Source of the DNA: Smittia aterrima
Lineage: Eukaryota > Arthropoda > Insecta > Diptera > Chironomidae
Assembly: GCA_033063855.1 (NCBI GenBank)
Contig: CP093831.1
Coordinates: 496,001 to 560,000, forward strand
DNA length: 64,000 nucleotides
Direction of reading: 5' to 3'
In this document: piece after piece, positions 32,501 through 47,500 of the stretch
Numbering within the stretch: the first letter of the stretch is position 1
How the letters are laid out: every line of letters starts with the position of its first letter
Notes under the pieces: model-generated
What the model saw: the letters and a program-made list of their open reading frames with translations, nothing else
Databases searched by the model: none
What the model was told of the DNA's origin: nothing
Made by a program: the position numbers and the translations under genes

Positions 32501-35500
32501 GATGTCGTTGAGCGAGTGATAAGAAGAGTCGACCAATTAGTTAGTTCTATGTAAGAGCAACTGTTTTGCGATAATCAAGTGTTTGAGTGTGAGGCTGACA
32601 TTTCCGGCTTCAGAAGTGAAATTCCAATTAAAATATTTTAGTATTCCGTCGTGCTGAGTTGAATAAGAAGAGAGCATCTTGTCGACTAATTGAAACCAAT
32701 AGATTTGACCTTCTTTCCGTTCAAGTGTCGTGTCGAGAGCACAAGTTGATCGAGGCTTGAATCAAATTCGGAAAGAAAAGTTTTATCGTTAGCCTCACGC
32801 GACAGTGATTCGAGGAAACCTCGTGACGTTTTTACGCATTCTTATCGGTGATTTCCCGACGAAAGTGATTTGAACGAGAAACTGTTTTTAAACGATGACG
32901 AAATACCCGAATGAATGTTTACTTATCTTATCAACTGACGTTCGATAAATCGTAAAATAATCACAAATGCTGATAACATTGTTCTGTGTTGATGAAATGC
33001 CAATGGGAATAATGTGTCAGTTGATAGTTGAGTGAAGTCAAAAGCGAAAGTCCGCTCAAGAGGAAAAATAATTGTCATTTAAAAGTATTGAGCAGATTAA
33101 AAAAATCTGCATGTGATTAGTGAGAACAAAACATGTCGAGCATGTTGTCGGGATTAGTTTGTGGATTTACTCGATCTCTACCTGAGGGCTTTGCGGTAAG
33201 CTTTAATTCTTTCTGTATTCTTAACCTCGATTCTTAAAAAGAGCAATTTCTTAAATGGCAATCGAGTCGTCCGTTTGTTTCTAAATCACCTGAACGCTCG
33301 ACTTTGCAGCTGTTTTTTGTTCAGGAAAGAAATTAACTTTTTGTTTAACAATTCTTCGTGGGGCTTAGACTTGTTTCTGTCGATAAAAATTCCGGCATAT
33401 AAAAAATAAGGCAAGGGGAAGAGTTTTAAAACTAACAGGTTGATTGTTCGTCATGCATGAGGGGTTTCCTTCCTTTTCGTCTTTCTTCCACCAATTGCAT
33501 TCTGTCAGTTGAAAATTTATGTAAAAAACGTTAAACAGCTGACCTTGATCGAGCTAATTTGATGTGTGAGCTGCGATAACGAGAGTCAAAGCTGTTTTTC
33601 ATCTCAGTCCAAACAAATGAAAATTTTCGCTGAAAATCTTTTAATTCAAGGTGTAAAACGTTAATGATCAATAGAGTGGAAACAGTTGGATCATTTCGTG
33701 CGCAAAATGTTTACTTTCATGCGTGAAGTTCTTGAAATTTCAACGACTCCCAATGAGAATGAAACTATGATTGCAAGGCCTGTTCGCAGAATTAGCTATC
33801 ATGTTCCTGCGAAGTTCACCCACGCATTTAAAGTCTTGTAGCGCCACAAACTCGAACAAGACTTCTCAGAAAGCGAAACAATTTTCCTTTAATCGTTTGC
33901 GTGTTACTCATCCACACAAAAACACGAACACCAATGCAAGCGATCAAGATATTTATTACTTAGAAGAATTAAAACTGAGGGAAAAACACGAGAATTCACA
34001 AAGGTTTCCTTAATTCGGCTCGGTTAGTTTAGTTCGTTCTGTTGACCGGTACGGTTGTCTCTCTACCTGTCGCTTCGTTCAAAGACGTTTTTGCGAAATT
34101 ACTAGTTTTGTTTGAGAAGAAACGACAAGTGATTCATCAGACAACAATTGTTCGTTGTTCGAGGAAGTTGCGAGTGACGAATTTGAGAATAACTTTAAAT
34201 CGCGAAATAAACTTGAATGAAAAATAAAATTCATTAATTGGTGCGAACTCTTAAAAAAAGAAAATCCATTAGCAAAAAAGTTGTCACAATCTCGTGAAAT
34301 AATTATTACAATCAACAGTGGCCATATGCAGTGTCTCGTGAAAGAAAAACGAAATAAAAGTTGGCAATTTCCTTAGATTCGTTGTGTAACATCTCGTATC
34401 TTGTGATTCATTAAACATTTTATTGCGACAGACAAGAAAAAAATCGAAAGCGTACAATGAATAAGAGCGCCAGTTGAATATTAAGCAGTTGTTGTTAAGC
34501 TTCGACATGGAGCAGAGAGTGAATGAAAGTCCCGTAAAGACGGGCGAAATTAAGTTTATTATTAAGTCTATAATTCCGATCACGACTGATTTTACGAATG
34601 TAATCAAGAACTCGAACGACTCGTCGATTGACAATCTCCTCGAATTTCGATCGCTGACGTCAAGCTCTTTTAAAGTTGATGGGAGAAACCAAATCGATGA
34701 AATTGAAAACAAAAACAAGAGTTACAGTGCCGATGTAAACGATTTCATTCAGAAAATTCGTGATCGCGAAAAAAAAGAAACTTCAAATAACAAAAGCGAT
34801 GAAATCAAGAACGATTCGGGTTGTAAAAGTGATCAGAATGATTCAGGTGGATCAATGAGTGATTTAGTAATCACCAAAAAACAGAAGATTAATGATTTCG
34901 ATGGTTCACCTGCTGCCTTTGCCACTATGTCATCTTCCACTCCTATAAAAGTGTGCGAGCATCGTAATATCAATTTAGATATTTCTGGAGTCGGTTATTT
35001 GAGTTTCGGGGACAAAGCAGATGAAAATAACAAAAATGTGTCGTTGAATGATTCAGATTTCGAGTCGATGGATCAAGATCAATACGACGAATCTCGCAAG
35101 GAGAATGAAATTCCTGACGATGACTTAACATTGATCAACACATCAAAATCAAATGAAAACAGAAGCTCGAGTAAAGATAATATTTCGATCATCTCACGAA
35201 CTTCGTCTTTAACTGACTTTAAAAACGGTTTTAAGATGATCCTCGAGGAGACAGTTCGAAGAACGCCAATGGCACTGAGAAAAGCTTTCGCCTTCAATAT
35301 GGACAGCGATTCAGGAAGTCCAAGCAGCACTCAAGAAATCAAGAAATCGACATTCCTTAATTTATTTTCCTCGACTAAGAAACTAAGGCGAAAGCAATCA
35401 TCGAGCAAGAAGAAACACGGCAGGAGGTCGGGAAGCGGCAAAAAGAAACACCCGCTGACGAAAGAGAATTTGCAAAAGCATCTCGAAGATGGTATTGATG

Positions 35501-38500
35501 ATAAAGAGAACGTCGAATGGGGCGACAACTTTGAGTATTCGTTCTTATGCGAACCAGCATCTTCAGTCGTTGACGAGAACGAGAACTCACCCAACTACAT
35601 ATCGTACAACAAATCATTGGACTCATCAATTGAAATGTTGAAGTCACCGCTAGTTCCAAGGTTTAAAATAGACCCACCGTCAGATGTTTCTTCATCTGGT
35701 TCATCTTCGATTACGCCTCAGAGCGATCTTTATCCACCCGCATGTAACTACGTCCGACACATGATAAAATGTTCCTACGCTTCGATTTCATCGACGTCAC
35801 TAAGACGGTCAATGAGCGCTCCAGCGATAGAAGATCAACTTGAAACCGATGACGAGTCAATGGAATTCGCATTTTCGCAAGCTAACACTACCAAGACATG
35901 CGAAGCGTCGATAAAAAACCTTTCGCAAATATCTGTAAGTATTTTAAAAAAGAAGTTTTACTCGCAAGGTTTGTGTCTCGACTTACGGCGATTGCTTTCA
36001 ATGAATGAATCACGTGTTTGGATTTCGTATTTTGCTGCCGGACTCCTTGGGTGTAAAAAATGTTTGTTTATAAAATAAATTTTCGGGAGAAGACTTGAAT
36101 GGAATTGCGGGCGATCGAGTTCTACGCATTATGAATTATTATTATTCCAAGAAATATTTGTTTACTTTTGCGAAAGAATGGAAAGTTTGTCGGCGAATAT
36201 GACGACGTACGATTATGTTCATGTCAATTTGACGTTTTCTTCGAAAGCTTTATGAGACAATGTGACTGCTATCATTTTCTCTTTTCGCTTCGTCGCTCTG
36301 TAATCATGTAAACAACTTTATGTCGCAAAAAATTATGCAAATTATCGATTTATCAATCTAGACACACGCCAGTTGTCTCTTAAAAAAGAGAATGAGATTC
36401 ATGTAGGAAGCTTCATTGCTTTGACGACGAATGAAGAAAAAGAATAAATTACTCGTGTCTTAACAAGTTTTTCACGCTGAGAGAGTTGGATGTATGAATT
36501 CCAATACGTGAACTATGATCCGATAGCTCATAAAACATTTGTCGCTGAGACTCAAACTTGTCAAGTTCATAAAGATCAATAAACTCAATAAAAAAATATT
36601 TACCTGGACAGCATCGAATGAAGCAACTAATGATTGACGTTTCGAGAGATCACTCCGAATCATTGATTTGTGCCACGATTGTTGTGATGGCAATGCTAAT
36701 GATCACTTGGCGAAGATGTGCCAATGATATGAATTATGTTTAGCAATTGAAAAGTTCTCCCGCGGCTCGCTTTACAAATTTCTTATTCACATTTCGTGAA
36801 CTCCGCTACCTAATGAGCGCAATTCGAGAGTCTAGCCCGTCAAGAGTTTATTTTATTGTTGAATTAAAACAAATTACCGGTGCTGACGTAGCTTCGGATA
36901 TTTTGAAATGCTTTCTTAACAATAGAAAAAGATTTAGAGCTTCAGTCAATTGCAGCATCAATCAATTCAATTCACCTCGGAAATTGTGCTTAATTAAAGA
37001 ATCGCCGAGATGATGAAGAAAGCTTCAATTGTCGCTGTTATTTTATAAGGCAAAGATCCCGTTCGTTTCGCCTCTCTAAGTAATCAAACTCTTGAAAGAA
37101 CCTTTAGCTCTTGACAACAAACGTTGGCGTGAACAGCAATCGATTTCTGAAAATAATCAATCGACCAAAAGACCAAATGATAAAGCAATTGACTTGGTGG
37201 GAGTTCGAGGTTGACGTCGATGTCTTAATTGCTTTCTTTAGTGAAACATTTGCTGTTTGACATCGATAACAGTTCCATGCAATTTAACTGCATTCTTTCC
37301 TTCGAACTTTTATCAACTTCTAGAGAATCAAAACGAGTCACGCGAGACCTTTCGTGGAAGACAAAAGCGTTTACAATGAAGCGTTCAAATTCTAATTATC
37401 ACGGTTCTTTTATTCATTCCCTTGACAAACTTCAAGATTGAATCGACAATCCATCACGAGAAAGTTGAATTTCTAGAGCCGTAAGACAAAATTTTTCGTT
37501 AAAACGAGCGTTAATATGCAAATCTTTGAGGTCTTAACGACATTGAATGTTGGAGTCAAAGCAATTTATTCGGCAAATATTTGCGATTGTCTTCGACGCT
37601 TTTAACGTCTTGTAACAGTAAACGTCTCACGACATTAAATTCGGTATTTATGGACACTTCTCGCTGGTGGGATCGTCATGTTTACTTAGTTGATTGTCTG
37701 CTTTGCTTTTATCGATCGAAAATCTCCATGAAACGAAACACAACTCGTTTCGGCTTGGTCACACTTTAAACATTTAACAACATCTTACAATGTTGAGTTG
37801 GAGGATAGAAATGAAAGTAATCAACTATCGCAGAATGATAAACAACCGTCGTCCAATGAATGTCAGAAGCGGGAGGAAAATAATTTATGAAATCTGACTT
37901 TTTTTTTTGCTCTCGACGTGATGAAATTTAAATAAAGTTTTTTTAACGAGCCTGAGGTTGAAGATGAGAAATGGGCGAATTCATTAGAACGGCGGTCGCT
38001 CGCGGATTAATTGCGTGATGATTTTCTATTTACGATTGTAGACTTGATATTGCATGCTGGCAAGTGTCAGACGCTGTTAATCTGCATTCGCTGATAAAGC
38101 AACTAATTAAAAAAGAAAAAGAGACTTCAAGACTTTGATAGAAGGATAAGGACGGGATTTCAACTTCAGTTTTATGGCGTTTACTCATTTACATCGTAAA
38201 TTGCGAGACGCCTAAACGATCAGCTTTGGTATCGGGAAAATAAACTCCTAATGAACGTTAATGGGTGCGATATCAATTTCTCGTTTTTCTATACTTCGTT
38301 GACTTGAGCTCCAGTCTTGTGGAACATTTCTCTCTATCAAAAACATGACATATGCCGACGATTGCTTCTAACTACCGTTTACCTCGCCATGTGAACCTTC
38401 TTGCATGTTTCTCCGATCTTTCCTCCCTTCTTCGTGATCTTGACATTGCCGCATATCACGTTCAGCCCATAACAACATGTAAAAGTCAATTAAATCGATC

Positions 38501-41500
38501 GTCGATCCGTTCTGTGCATTATAGAAATGAAATCATAAAAGAAATAGAAACAAATTGTTTCTTCTAAACGTCGTCGTCGTCGTCTTGAACAATGTCGATT
38601 GCTCCATCATCACAGCAAAGATTTTCTACATAAATTTCTTTCTCAGCTCATTTACACACTCGTCATTGCATAAAAACGAGCGACTTGCTTTGTTTCATGG
38701 AATGCTTCTTTCATAACGAGATCAGTTAGATCGATTGATATGTGAAGCATTCGAGGAATTTAACGAGAGCGAGAGAGTTGAGTGACAGCTAATGTGAGAA
38801 CAAGTTGATGATTTACCGCCAAATCGAGAGTTTTCATCAGCTGTGATCATAATTTATGCAAATGGAAACGGAATAAGCGCAAAACTGAAGAAGATTTCAT
38901 GAGAAATAAGAAACTTCGACCGGAAGTTTTGGAAACGAATCTTTGGCATTGAATTTGTTGATTCTCGGTTCTTCTTTTCGCTTCCTTTTGAGAACTCGTA
39001 AAAGGAACAAGTCCCATTACTGCGTTCTATTCGTTTCATAATGAAATTATTTGTCATTATGACAATGGAACATTGAAGTTCGAAAGGAACATTGAATTGA
39101 ACAATCGCTCTTCGTCGGAGAAGAGCCGTTGCTTAACAGGAAACTCTTAACTGCCTTGTGAAAGTGCATCATTAAGGTTCTGGCATGAGTCAGAGTTATC
39201 TGAAATTACTTTTTGGGAATCAAGAAAGGTTCACTCGAAGGGATCGTTTCGCGTTATCAAGAGGTTCGTTAAAGGAAGTGAATTGAGCAATTTAAGAGGA
39301 TCAAAGAAATACGTTGCGTTCAATCACCGCTGTCATAAAAAAAAACTTTAATCAGAAGATGTCATCATCACACTTTAAATAAAAAATGCATTTCCATAAA
39401 CTCAGACTCCTCGAGTCATTTCTCATCGTATCAGATGTGATTACATTTGCCATCATGCACAATCGTGATTTCGGATTAATCTTGCAACAGCAAAAACGCA
39501 GAGCAAGCGAAACCCCACTTGCTACGAAGGAAGAATAACAACGATTGCGATCTGATGTGTGGTGATGTGGATGTATGCATGAAGAAACGAGAACATTTGC
39601 ATTTTGTTTTTGAAGAAAATCGTTTTAATGAGTGCATAAGCCGCGCGAGAAAACAAAAAGATTTTCTTGCGCCAGATTCCAACGAGTTTGACTTTATTTT
39701 GCAAACTTTGAGAAATTGATGGAACCTCGGATCGAAGTAAAAAAAACGTTAAAAACAAAACCACGAAGTTCCCACGCTGATTAACGTGTTGAGGTTGGTT
39801 CGTTTTCTTGCATAAAATTATTCAGTTCGCTGCCTGCAGTTCGCCTCATAACGTTCCTCATTGTAATGTTCAACGTTCTATAAAAATATAAAAATTCGTT
39901 AAAACAAAAGAGAAAATGTGCATTAAAGCAGGAAAAGAAACAGTAAATTAAATATTTCTCGAGATCGTGCGTTGCTGGTGCGTTGTGACGCCAGATCGCG
40001 ATGGAGAAATAAACTTATGCTCCTAATAAATTTGTTTATAAGTCAAACTTCCATCGTGAAATCAAAAAGAACGAGAGAGCATCGATGTCTGTTGTCGCTC
40101 GAGATCGGCTACTTGAATTGAACGGTCTGTGTTTGCATAAACATGAGACCCGCAAAGCAATAAACCCTTTTCGGTTTTATTCTCGAGTTGTTGATGGCGG
40201 CTCTCGTCGCATTAAATCATTAAAATAATCCACAAACTGTCTTCGAACGAGAGACTATTCCCGCGAAATCGAAAGAAAAAAAAAACTTTTTTTATTTGTG
40301 TAACGAACGAGAGAGAATCAGAGAACCAAGAGAAACACACTCAACAAGTGGAAGTCGACATTATCGTTTGGATTTTCGTTCGAGATTTTCAGTTTGAGTC
40401 TAAACGCTTCCGAGGAAAGATCGCGGTTCGTGGATTTTCGAAAAAAAAAATATTCGCAAATCTGTATTTAATTGAAAAGCTTGTTTAATTAATTTTGATG
40501 AATTACAAAAAAAATTGACGTGAACTTTAACGCCCGCGGAAGTATTCGTGACTGAGAATGTGATAAGACATGTTTAATTAAATTTCTTAACGATTGCGAT
40601 GATGTTTTGAAGAAATACTTTCAAGAGGTTTGGAATGTGAATATCACTCGCTTGCGAATCAAATGTGCTGAACAACATCAGGATCTAAAACGATCATCTG
40701 GAAAGAATCGTGGAATTTCTCTGCCGTTAAAAGCAATCAAATATTCTAAGCTCGCCCCAAAAGATTTCTCACAACGATTTCTATGCTTTTTGAAGCGTGG
40801 ACGAGACGAAAAGAAAATTAATTCAAATGACAGTGTCTTGTTAATGATTCCATTGTCGTCAGCCGTGGCCAACAACGTGATTTGCGGTTCTGTCGATGTA
40901 AATTGAGCGTTGAGAACATTTTTTCTTGGCTGCTTACGTGAAACTTAAAACCTCGAAAAGTTTTCAATCGAATGAGTTTCTTGTGATATTTTTTTGTTGG
41001 AAAATTTTCTGAATTGGAACATTCGATTTGTGGGCATAAAAACGACGTTGAAACAAACAGCGATAAGAATGAAGGCGACGACACTAATTCGTTAATTTAG
41101 TTCGATGAATCATCTATCGGCGAGCGCCTGTCAATTGAAACTTTCCACAAAAGTCTCGCTTAAAAATGTAAATCAACTCATTCGTTGCTGTTAACCTAGC
41201 ATGCACAAATGAATCTTTTCTTACAATTATTTTTGAGATCAACAAACAGCACACGACTCTCAGGAGCAGTGACGAAGACAATAGAAACACGGCTCGTGGG
41301 AAATATTCTTTTAATTTTTCTTGCGATGTTCTTTCTTATGTCCACGGCTTATGATGTATTTTCCTCTAAACTGCCTCTCACTGTTAATCACTGACAACAA
41401 CAATAACTCATGTGAGAAGAAAAGAAATGAAGTTTAACGATAATAAAACTTTATAGCCGTTTCTTATGTGATTAAGAAAATATCGCTTTTCAAGGTTCTC

Positions 41501-44500
41501 GTCGCCTCCGCTTTATCTGTTTTGGTGTCTGCCACCAAAAACTTCTTTCGGATTGAATTGCGCGCGCTCAGCTTTTCTCATTTATCGACAAATTCAATCG
41601 CTCTCTCCCTGTCGAGGTTTAGACAAAAATGTTTTATGATCTAAGAAGCGAGAACAGAGAATCAAACATAATACGTTGAGTTTGCCCTTGGCTCCTTATT
41701 CCAAACATTGTTAGCACACAAAACAACTCGCGAAATTCAAAAAAACACGAAACAATAACTTCATAAAAATGTTAGTTTGTTCTCTTTTGCATAAATTAAA
41801 TTTTTCGTCCCAAGCTCCAAGATTTCTCTCGTTTGCGTGCACTTGAAAAGACCTCGAAAAGCAGCAGCGATGAGAATCGACATTAGCCGCAATTGGATTT
41901 GCTTAAAGCGAATTTTCCCTTTGTTTTTAATGAGCGCGTGAAAAGTTTTCCTTCGAAGTAACAATGTCTTTTGAACAATTCTCGCGCCGCATGAAGTCGT
42001 AATTGAAAGCTTTCAGTAGCAGAAACTGTATAAAGAAGTCTCTTGTTTGACTTAGCTGAATGAGAAGCTCTTTCGATTCAGTAATGAGGTGAGCTAAGGC
42101 TTGGCCAGCATTTCGAATCTCTCTCGTAATCTTCTGCCCGGATTAAATAAAATGTTGAAATTAGGCTTAATTAACTGAATCGAAAGACATAAACTTTTCA
42201 ATGCGGGAGACCGGAACGAAATCAATTCCTTTCATTGATCGAATGCAATTGGATCGTCTCAACTCTCTAGCAAAGTGAATGTAATTTTAAAACCAACAGT
42301 TTCTCCGTTTATTCGTCTTCAGATAATTAACTTCGTTGTTGTTCCGTGAAATTTCTTATCCGATGGAATCGACTTTAAGTTTCGGGACATGATTTTTAAG
42401 GAATTTTTCAATGCTTTTGTCTGACTAAGCTTTAAAACGTTAATTCCAATCGCACCCCAAATGGGCTTGGTTAGTGTGAAAATTATCAAAAAGCAGCGAA
42501 AAATTTCTAAAAGCAATTTAATTTTTAAAATTATTTTTCGTCTTGTTCTGCGCCTCAAAGCACTAAAAATCTGTTTAACGTGAAAGGCAATTATGGGATC
42601 GTCTCTTTAGTAATTATTAAGCTAGGGAAAGATGATTAAATAGAAAAGTTTTCTCATTGTCTAACGACTTCAACTCCGTTTCTTCTCATGTGCGACATAA
42701 AAACGAGAGCCAGCGCTCAACGAAATGGGAAACAAATTAACAAGTTCTCCGTTCCAGATCCCCAAGTAATTGAATGTCGAGAAAGAAACAACGAGCACAT
42801 GAAATTGCGAAGCAACTGTGCTTTTCAATTAAAAATCCAATTCGTCTGCAGTGAAATGCAATCTTTGTTAAGAACCAATTGAGTGCGAAACACTAATCGA
42901 GCAAGTTCAGTACTTTCAGATATTTTGCGTAATCGTCTGGCAATCGCTCACAACAACTCCAAATGCGGCAACGCGTTTCGCGGTACGAATACGCGGAATG
43001 TCAATTATTCTCCTGAGTCGGCCGGCCCAAAACGAATTTTATCGAAGAGTGCGACGAGCCATAAAAAGAATGCGAAACGTTTTTGAAATCGATTGAATTG
43101 CTGGGAAAGGCAATTTAGAGCATTATCAAGGATGAACCTCCTAATCGAAATCTCTTAATCTTCTGAATGGCCATACAATGTTGTGCCTTTCAGCTGAAGA
43201 TGATCGAAACATTTCAGCACTTCCGCGAAAGATGAAGTGAGATTAAAGGAAGCTTAAGCTTTTCTTCAACAATAAATCGTTACCGCATTGAGATTGATCT
43301 GAATTCGCTTTTCTTTTCTTCATGTCTGTCGGGCTTTACGGCTGATGAAAAGATGAATCCGTCATTAGGTCACGATTAAATCGGCAATTATTGAATATTT
43401 CACGGTCTTTTTTACCTCGAGTTTCCACGCTTGCCCATTAACCTGCTCCAGATGTCTCTAAACGGTTTTCTTTTGTTCTTTTCGGACGACTAAAAGTCGA
43501 TCGCTTTGCCCAAAGGCTTCAAATCGATTTGCATTTAATTAAAATGCCATTGAGTTTCCGACACAAAGCAGATTACGTCACGATAATTGAGCTCGGACAA
43601 GAGACGAGAGAAATCGAGCGATTTGAAGAAATGAAACAAATTAATTAAGCATCAGCGGCTAACAACATCAAATTTCAAGTCAATTTAGCTTTTTCTTTCA
43701 TTGACTGAGGCGAATTATTTTCTTTAATACGCTCAGCAAAAAATAAGCTGATTTGGCCAATTCGTGAAGTTTTTAAGCCGCAAATTGCATTTAAACTGAA
43801 AACTGATTGGAAAAAGTGAAATTATAAATTCAGAAAAGTGAAAACGATGTTAATTCTTCGTCCGGGAAATTCTCTGTTTACCAACAAAATGAAATTGATT
43901 GCTTTTCTGTTTCCTGCATATCGCGCTCCAATCATTCATTACTCAGTCGACAAAGATATCTCGGTCACCACAGATCAACAGAGAGCTCTTCTCATCCAAT
44001 CAATGTTGAGGGAGAGTAAATATTTACATCGAATTTGAATTGGGATTAAACCAACATCGCGAGAAGATAAGTCAACATCAAACCGCATGGTAGACGTGAA
44101 TACGGTCTGGAAAGTGCGCTGGAGTTTATTTTAGCGTTGATGACGACGCGATATTTGCTACATTAATTACATGCGAAAATAGCGTGAAAAATACAGCTTC
44201 CGTTAAATATTGAATTATTGCTCTGGTAGAAACTGGAAATTGGATGCTGCTAGAAAAAAGTGTCGGATTTCACTTTTATTATACCTCTCGTGATGCTCTG
44301 CGTTGCTATAAAGCCGTAAAGAAAACATTGTTAAGCGAATAAAGAAATTGCGAACGGGGATCGTCAGCTTTATGACACTTAATGAGCCCATAAACACAAA
44401 GCGAAGCTTCGTCAAATAAAAGTCAATAAACACTTGAAGATAACATTGCGAAATTAAATGCGAGAAGGTCGCGATTCCAACCTGTCGCGTTGATGAGAAT

Positions 44501-47500
44501 TTACGATTCACTTCCACAGAAAGTCGCTTTTAATTATCAGAATTCGTTCAGTGCATTTCTCGCGAGAATAAAATTCATAATAACCATTAAGAATTTTATT
44601 TAAGGAGGCGGCATTTATGTAAAGGACGATAATCAAGATGAGTGAAATCAGAACGAACCGAAAGATAATCCAAATGCCAAATTATAATTATTACAAAACG
44701 ATTTCGGCAAATATGCTTGTGACAACTCATGACTTAAACTTTGTTATGGGTTTCATTAAAGAAGATGAAATTTATAATCCTCAGAATGGTGTAAGCGATA
44801 CTCTATCACATTAATTAACTTTTGAATAGAAAGACATAGAGAATAGAGATTTATAATTTTAATCGATTTTTTTTCTGTTTCCAGACAAAGCAGATTTCAA
44901 ACGAACTCTCACCGTTCAAGCGATGGGGACAGTCGTCACTTCGATCGAGAGCTGATCCTCGAACGCCACTTCAAAGAAGACCATCGTCACTTGTAGCCTC
45001 GGAGAACGATGTTTACACAAAAGCTACTCGCGATGAAGAGGACGATGACTTCTGTTCAAAAAGCGAGACTCAAGTTGTCTTACCAACGGGCCCAGCAGTC
45101 TGGGGACAATCATTTGAGTTACTTCTTCATGATCCCGCTGGACTTCACTCGTTTGCTGAATTCCTAAAGAAAGAATTCTCAGGAGAAAACATTTACTTTT
45201 GGACAGCATGCGAAAGATTCCGTCAAATCAATGATGCAAATGAGCGACAGAAAGAAGCGTTGGCGATCTTCGACAAGCATTTGGCTAACGGATCACTTGA
45301 ACCTGTCAACGTTGATTCACAAGCGAGGCTAAGAGCTCAAGAACGATTATCATCAGCTGATAAGGATTTATTCATTCAAGCTCAGAAACAAATCTTTAAT
45401 CTCATGAAGTTCGATAGCTACCAGCGCTTCATCCGAAGTGACTTATACAAAGCGTGTGTCGATGCTGAAAACAAAAATGTCACTTTGCCCTACACAGCTG
45501 AACAATTGGATCCAGTGTTAAGAATTGCCGTTCAACAGCCGCCAACAAGTACAATGACGAAGCTTAAGAAGTCATTGAGTAATGCTGAAGATCGACGAAG
45601 AAAATCATTGCTGCCATGGCACAGAAAGACTCGTTGCAAGTCAAAGGATCGCGATGAGGCTAAAGAGTCAATGAAAAACTCAACATCATCTTCAAATACC
45701 TTGAAGCATGCTTCTAACCATTCAGTAGCTGACATTCACAGTTCTCGTAGTTCCTTATCGTCTTTCGACGCCACAATCTCGAAAATCAGCAGCTTCGATG
45801 AAGACACAAGAAGCTCGTTGTGCCGTGTAATACTTTCGAATGGAGCAACTACAATTGTACAGACGAAAGTTAATGAGACTATCAGAGAATTAGTTGAAAG
45901 ATTATTGGACAAGAGAGGAATCATTTACCATGCTTATGAAGCTTTTCTTAGTGGAACAAATAAGGTAAGAATATTTCATTTCATGCAAATCTCAAAAACT
46001 CATTAATCGTTTACTTTTATAGCCTCTTGACCTCGATGGACTTTCGACTCAGTTATCGGGAAATGAAGTTATGATTGAACAGCGAGTGATTTTTAAGTTG
46101 GATCTGCCCAACAAGAAGGTGATATCGGTTAAGAGCAAGACTTGCAAAGTTCTTTGCGAAGTACTTCGTCCAATTTTGCACAAGTATAATTATCGATTAG
46201 ACTTGGTTCAAGTGTTCGGTAGGGAAAGTTCAGATCCCATGGATATGTCATTGCCAGTAACCGCAGTAGATGGACATCGTTTACAAATTGTTTGTAAAGA
46301 TGAGAATACTGAGATGGTTGGAGAAGTCACACCTATTAATACGAAGAAGTCATCACCACAAAATTTTCGCTTGGGAAACGTTCCAGTGACGTTTGTCAAA
46401 GCAAATAAACTAAAAACGAGTGCAAGCAACCCCCAACTTAACACTCTTGATGAGATCACAAACAAAGTCTTCAATGAGTTGCTTCAGGGCAAAGTTGATG
46501 AGCAGGTCGAAAATGGCGAAATTAATGGAAATATTAGACAGTCTGATCAAGAATCAGTAAAGGTAAATTTAAAAACATTTATTTAAAATTCTATTTATTA
46601 ATCTAAATGTTTTACAGTCTGAAGATTGGGGATCTGAAACATCGTCAGGAATCTTTAACAGAATGCGTCGACATCCAAAAAAGTCGCAAAAGATGCTGAG
46701 CAAAAGCTCTGCAGGTTCCGAAGAAGGTGATCAAAATGGCACTAAGAAGCCTTTAATCGCCAAATGGAAGGCTGGAGCAAAGCTTCAGGTAACAAGTCGA
46801 GCTCAGAATGATGGTGAGTGTTCTTGCTCATATTTGTGCAATACAAAATTTTATCTCAAATCTTTTACAGAATCTCTTCTCGAAGGACTCAAAAGAGCTC
46901 AACGAGCACGCCTTGAAGATCAACGTGGAACTGAAATAAATTTTGAGCTTCCCGAGTTTCTAAAGGACAAGGAAAAATATGCAAATGTTGGCAACAAATT
47001 GAGAAAAACGAAGTTTAATGAGAATCCTTCAAATTCTATCAGCTTGTATAACAATATCGACACATGCGGCAACAATAACGAGTCAATGAAGATGAACACT
47101 TCCCCTCCGCAATATTCTCAGAAGCCTCCACAACCAGCACCTCGCTTGTCTTTGACTAAAAGTCCAACGAAACTTTCACCAGAAGCTTCTTCAGTTCAAT
47201 CAAAAATCAGCAGTTTAGAAAATGCAATCATGATGGGATCGACCAGTTCTGTTAAACTCTTTGCAGCCAACTCTAGATCAAATACACCAATTGACCTTAA
47301 TTTGTCAACGCAGTGTTTGCCGTCCAATACTCCGATGAAAATCAGAAGTATTAGCTCGCCATCTTATTATAGTCCCGACGGCAGCAGTGGAATTTACGCT
47401 GGTAAGATTTTTTTTAAAATTTCATATGAAAATATTCTAACTTAGTATTCACCAACAGATACAACAATGGTTTTTAATCATCATCCTAGTTCAACATATG

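Noticed and set aside
34054..34067. A 14-nt GGTTGTCTCTCTAC match to the outer end of the 206-bp element
   Set aside because: The match stops after 14 nt and no second arm follows, so it is probably chance in a TC-rich stretch.
40607..40906. 99-codon open frame in the loco intron
   Set aside because: No ATG at its start, no recognised domain, no suitable donor or acceptor in a phase matching loco.
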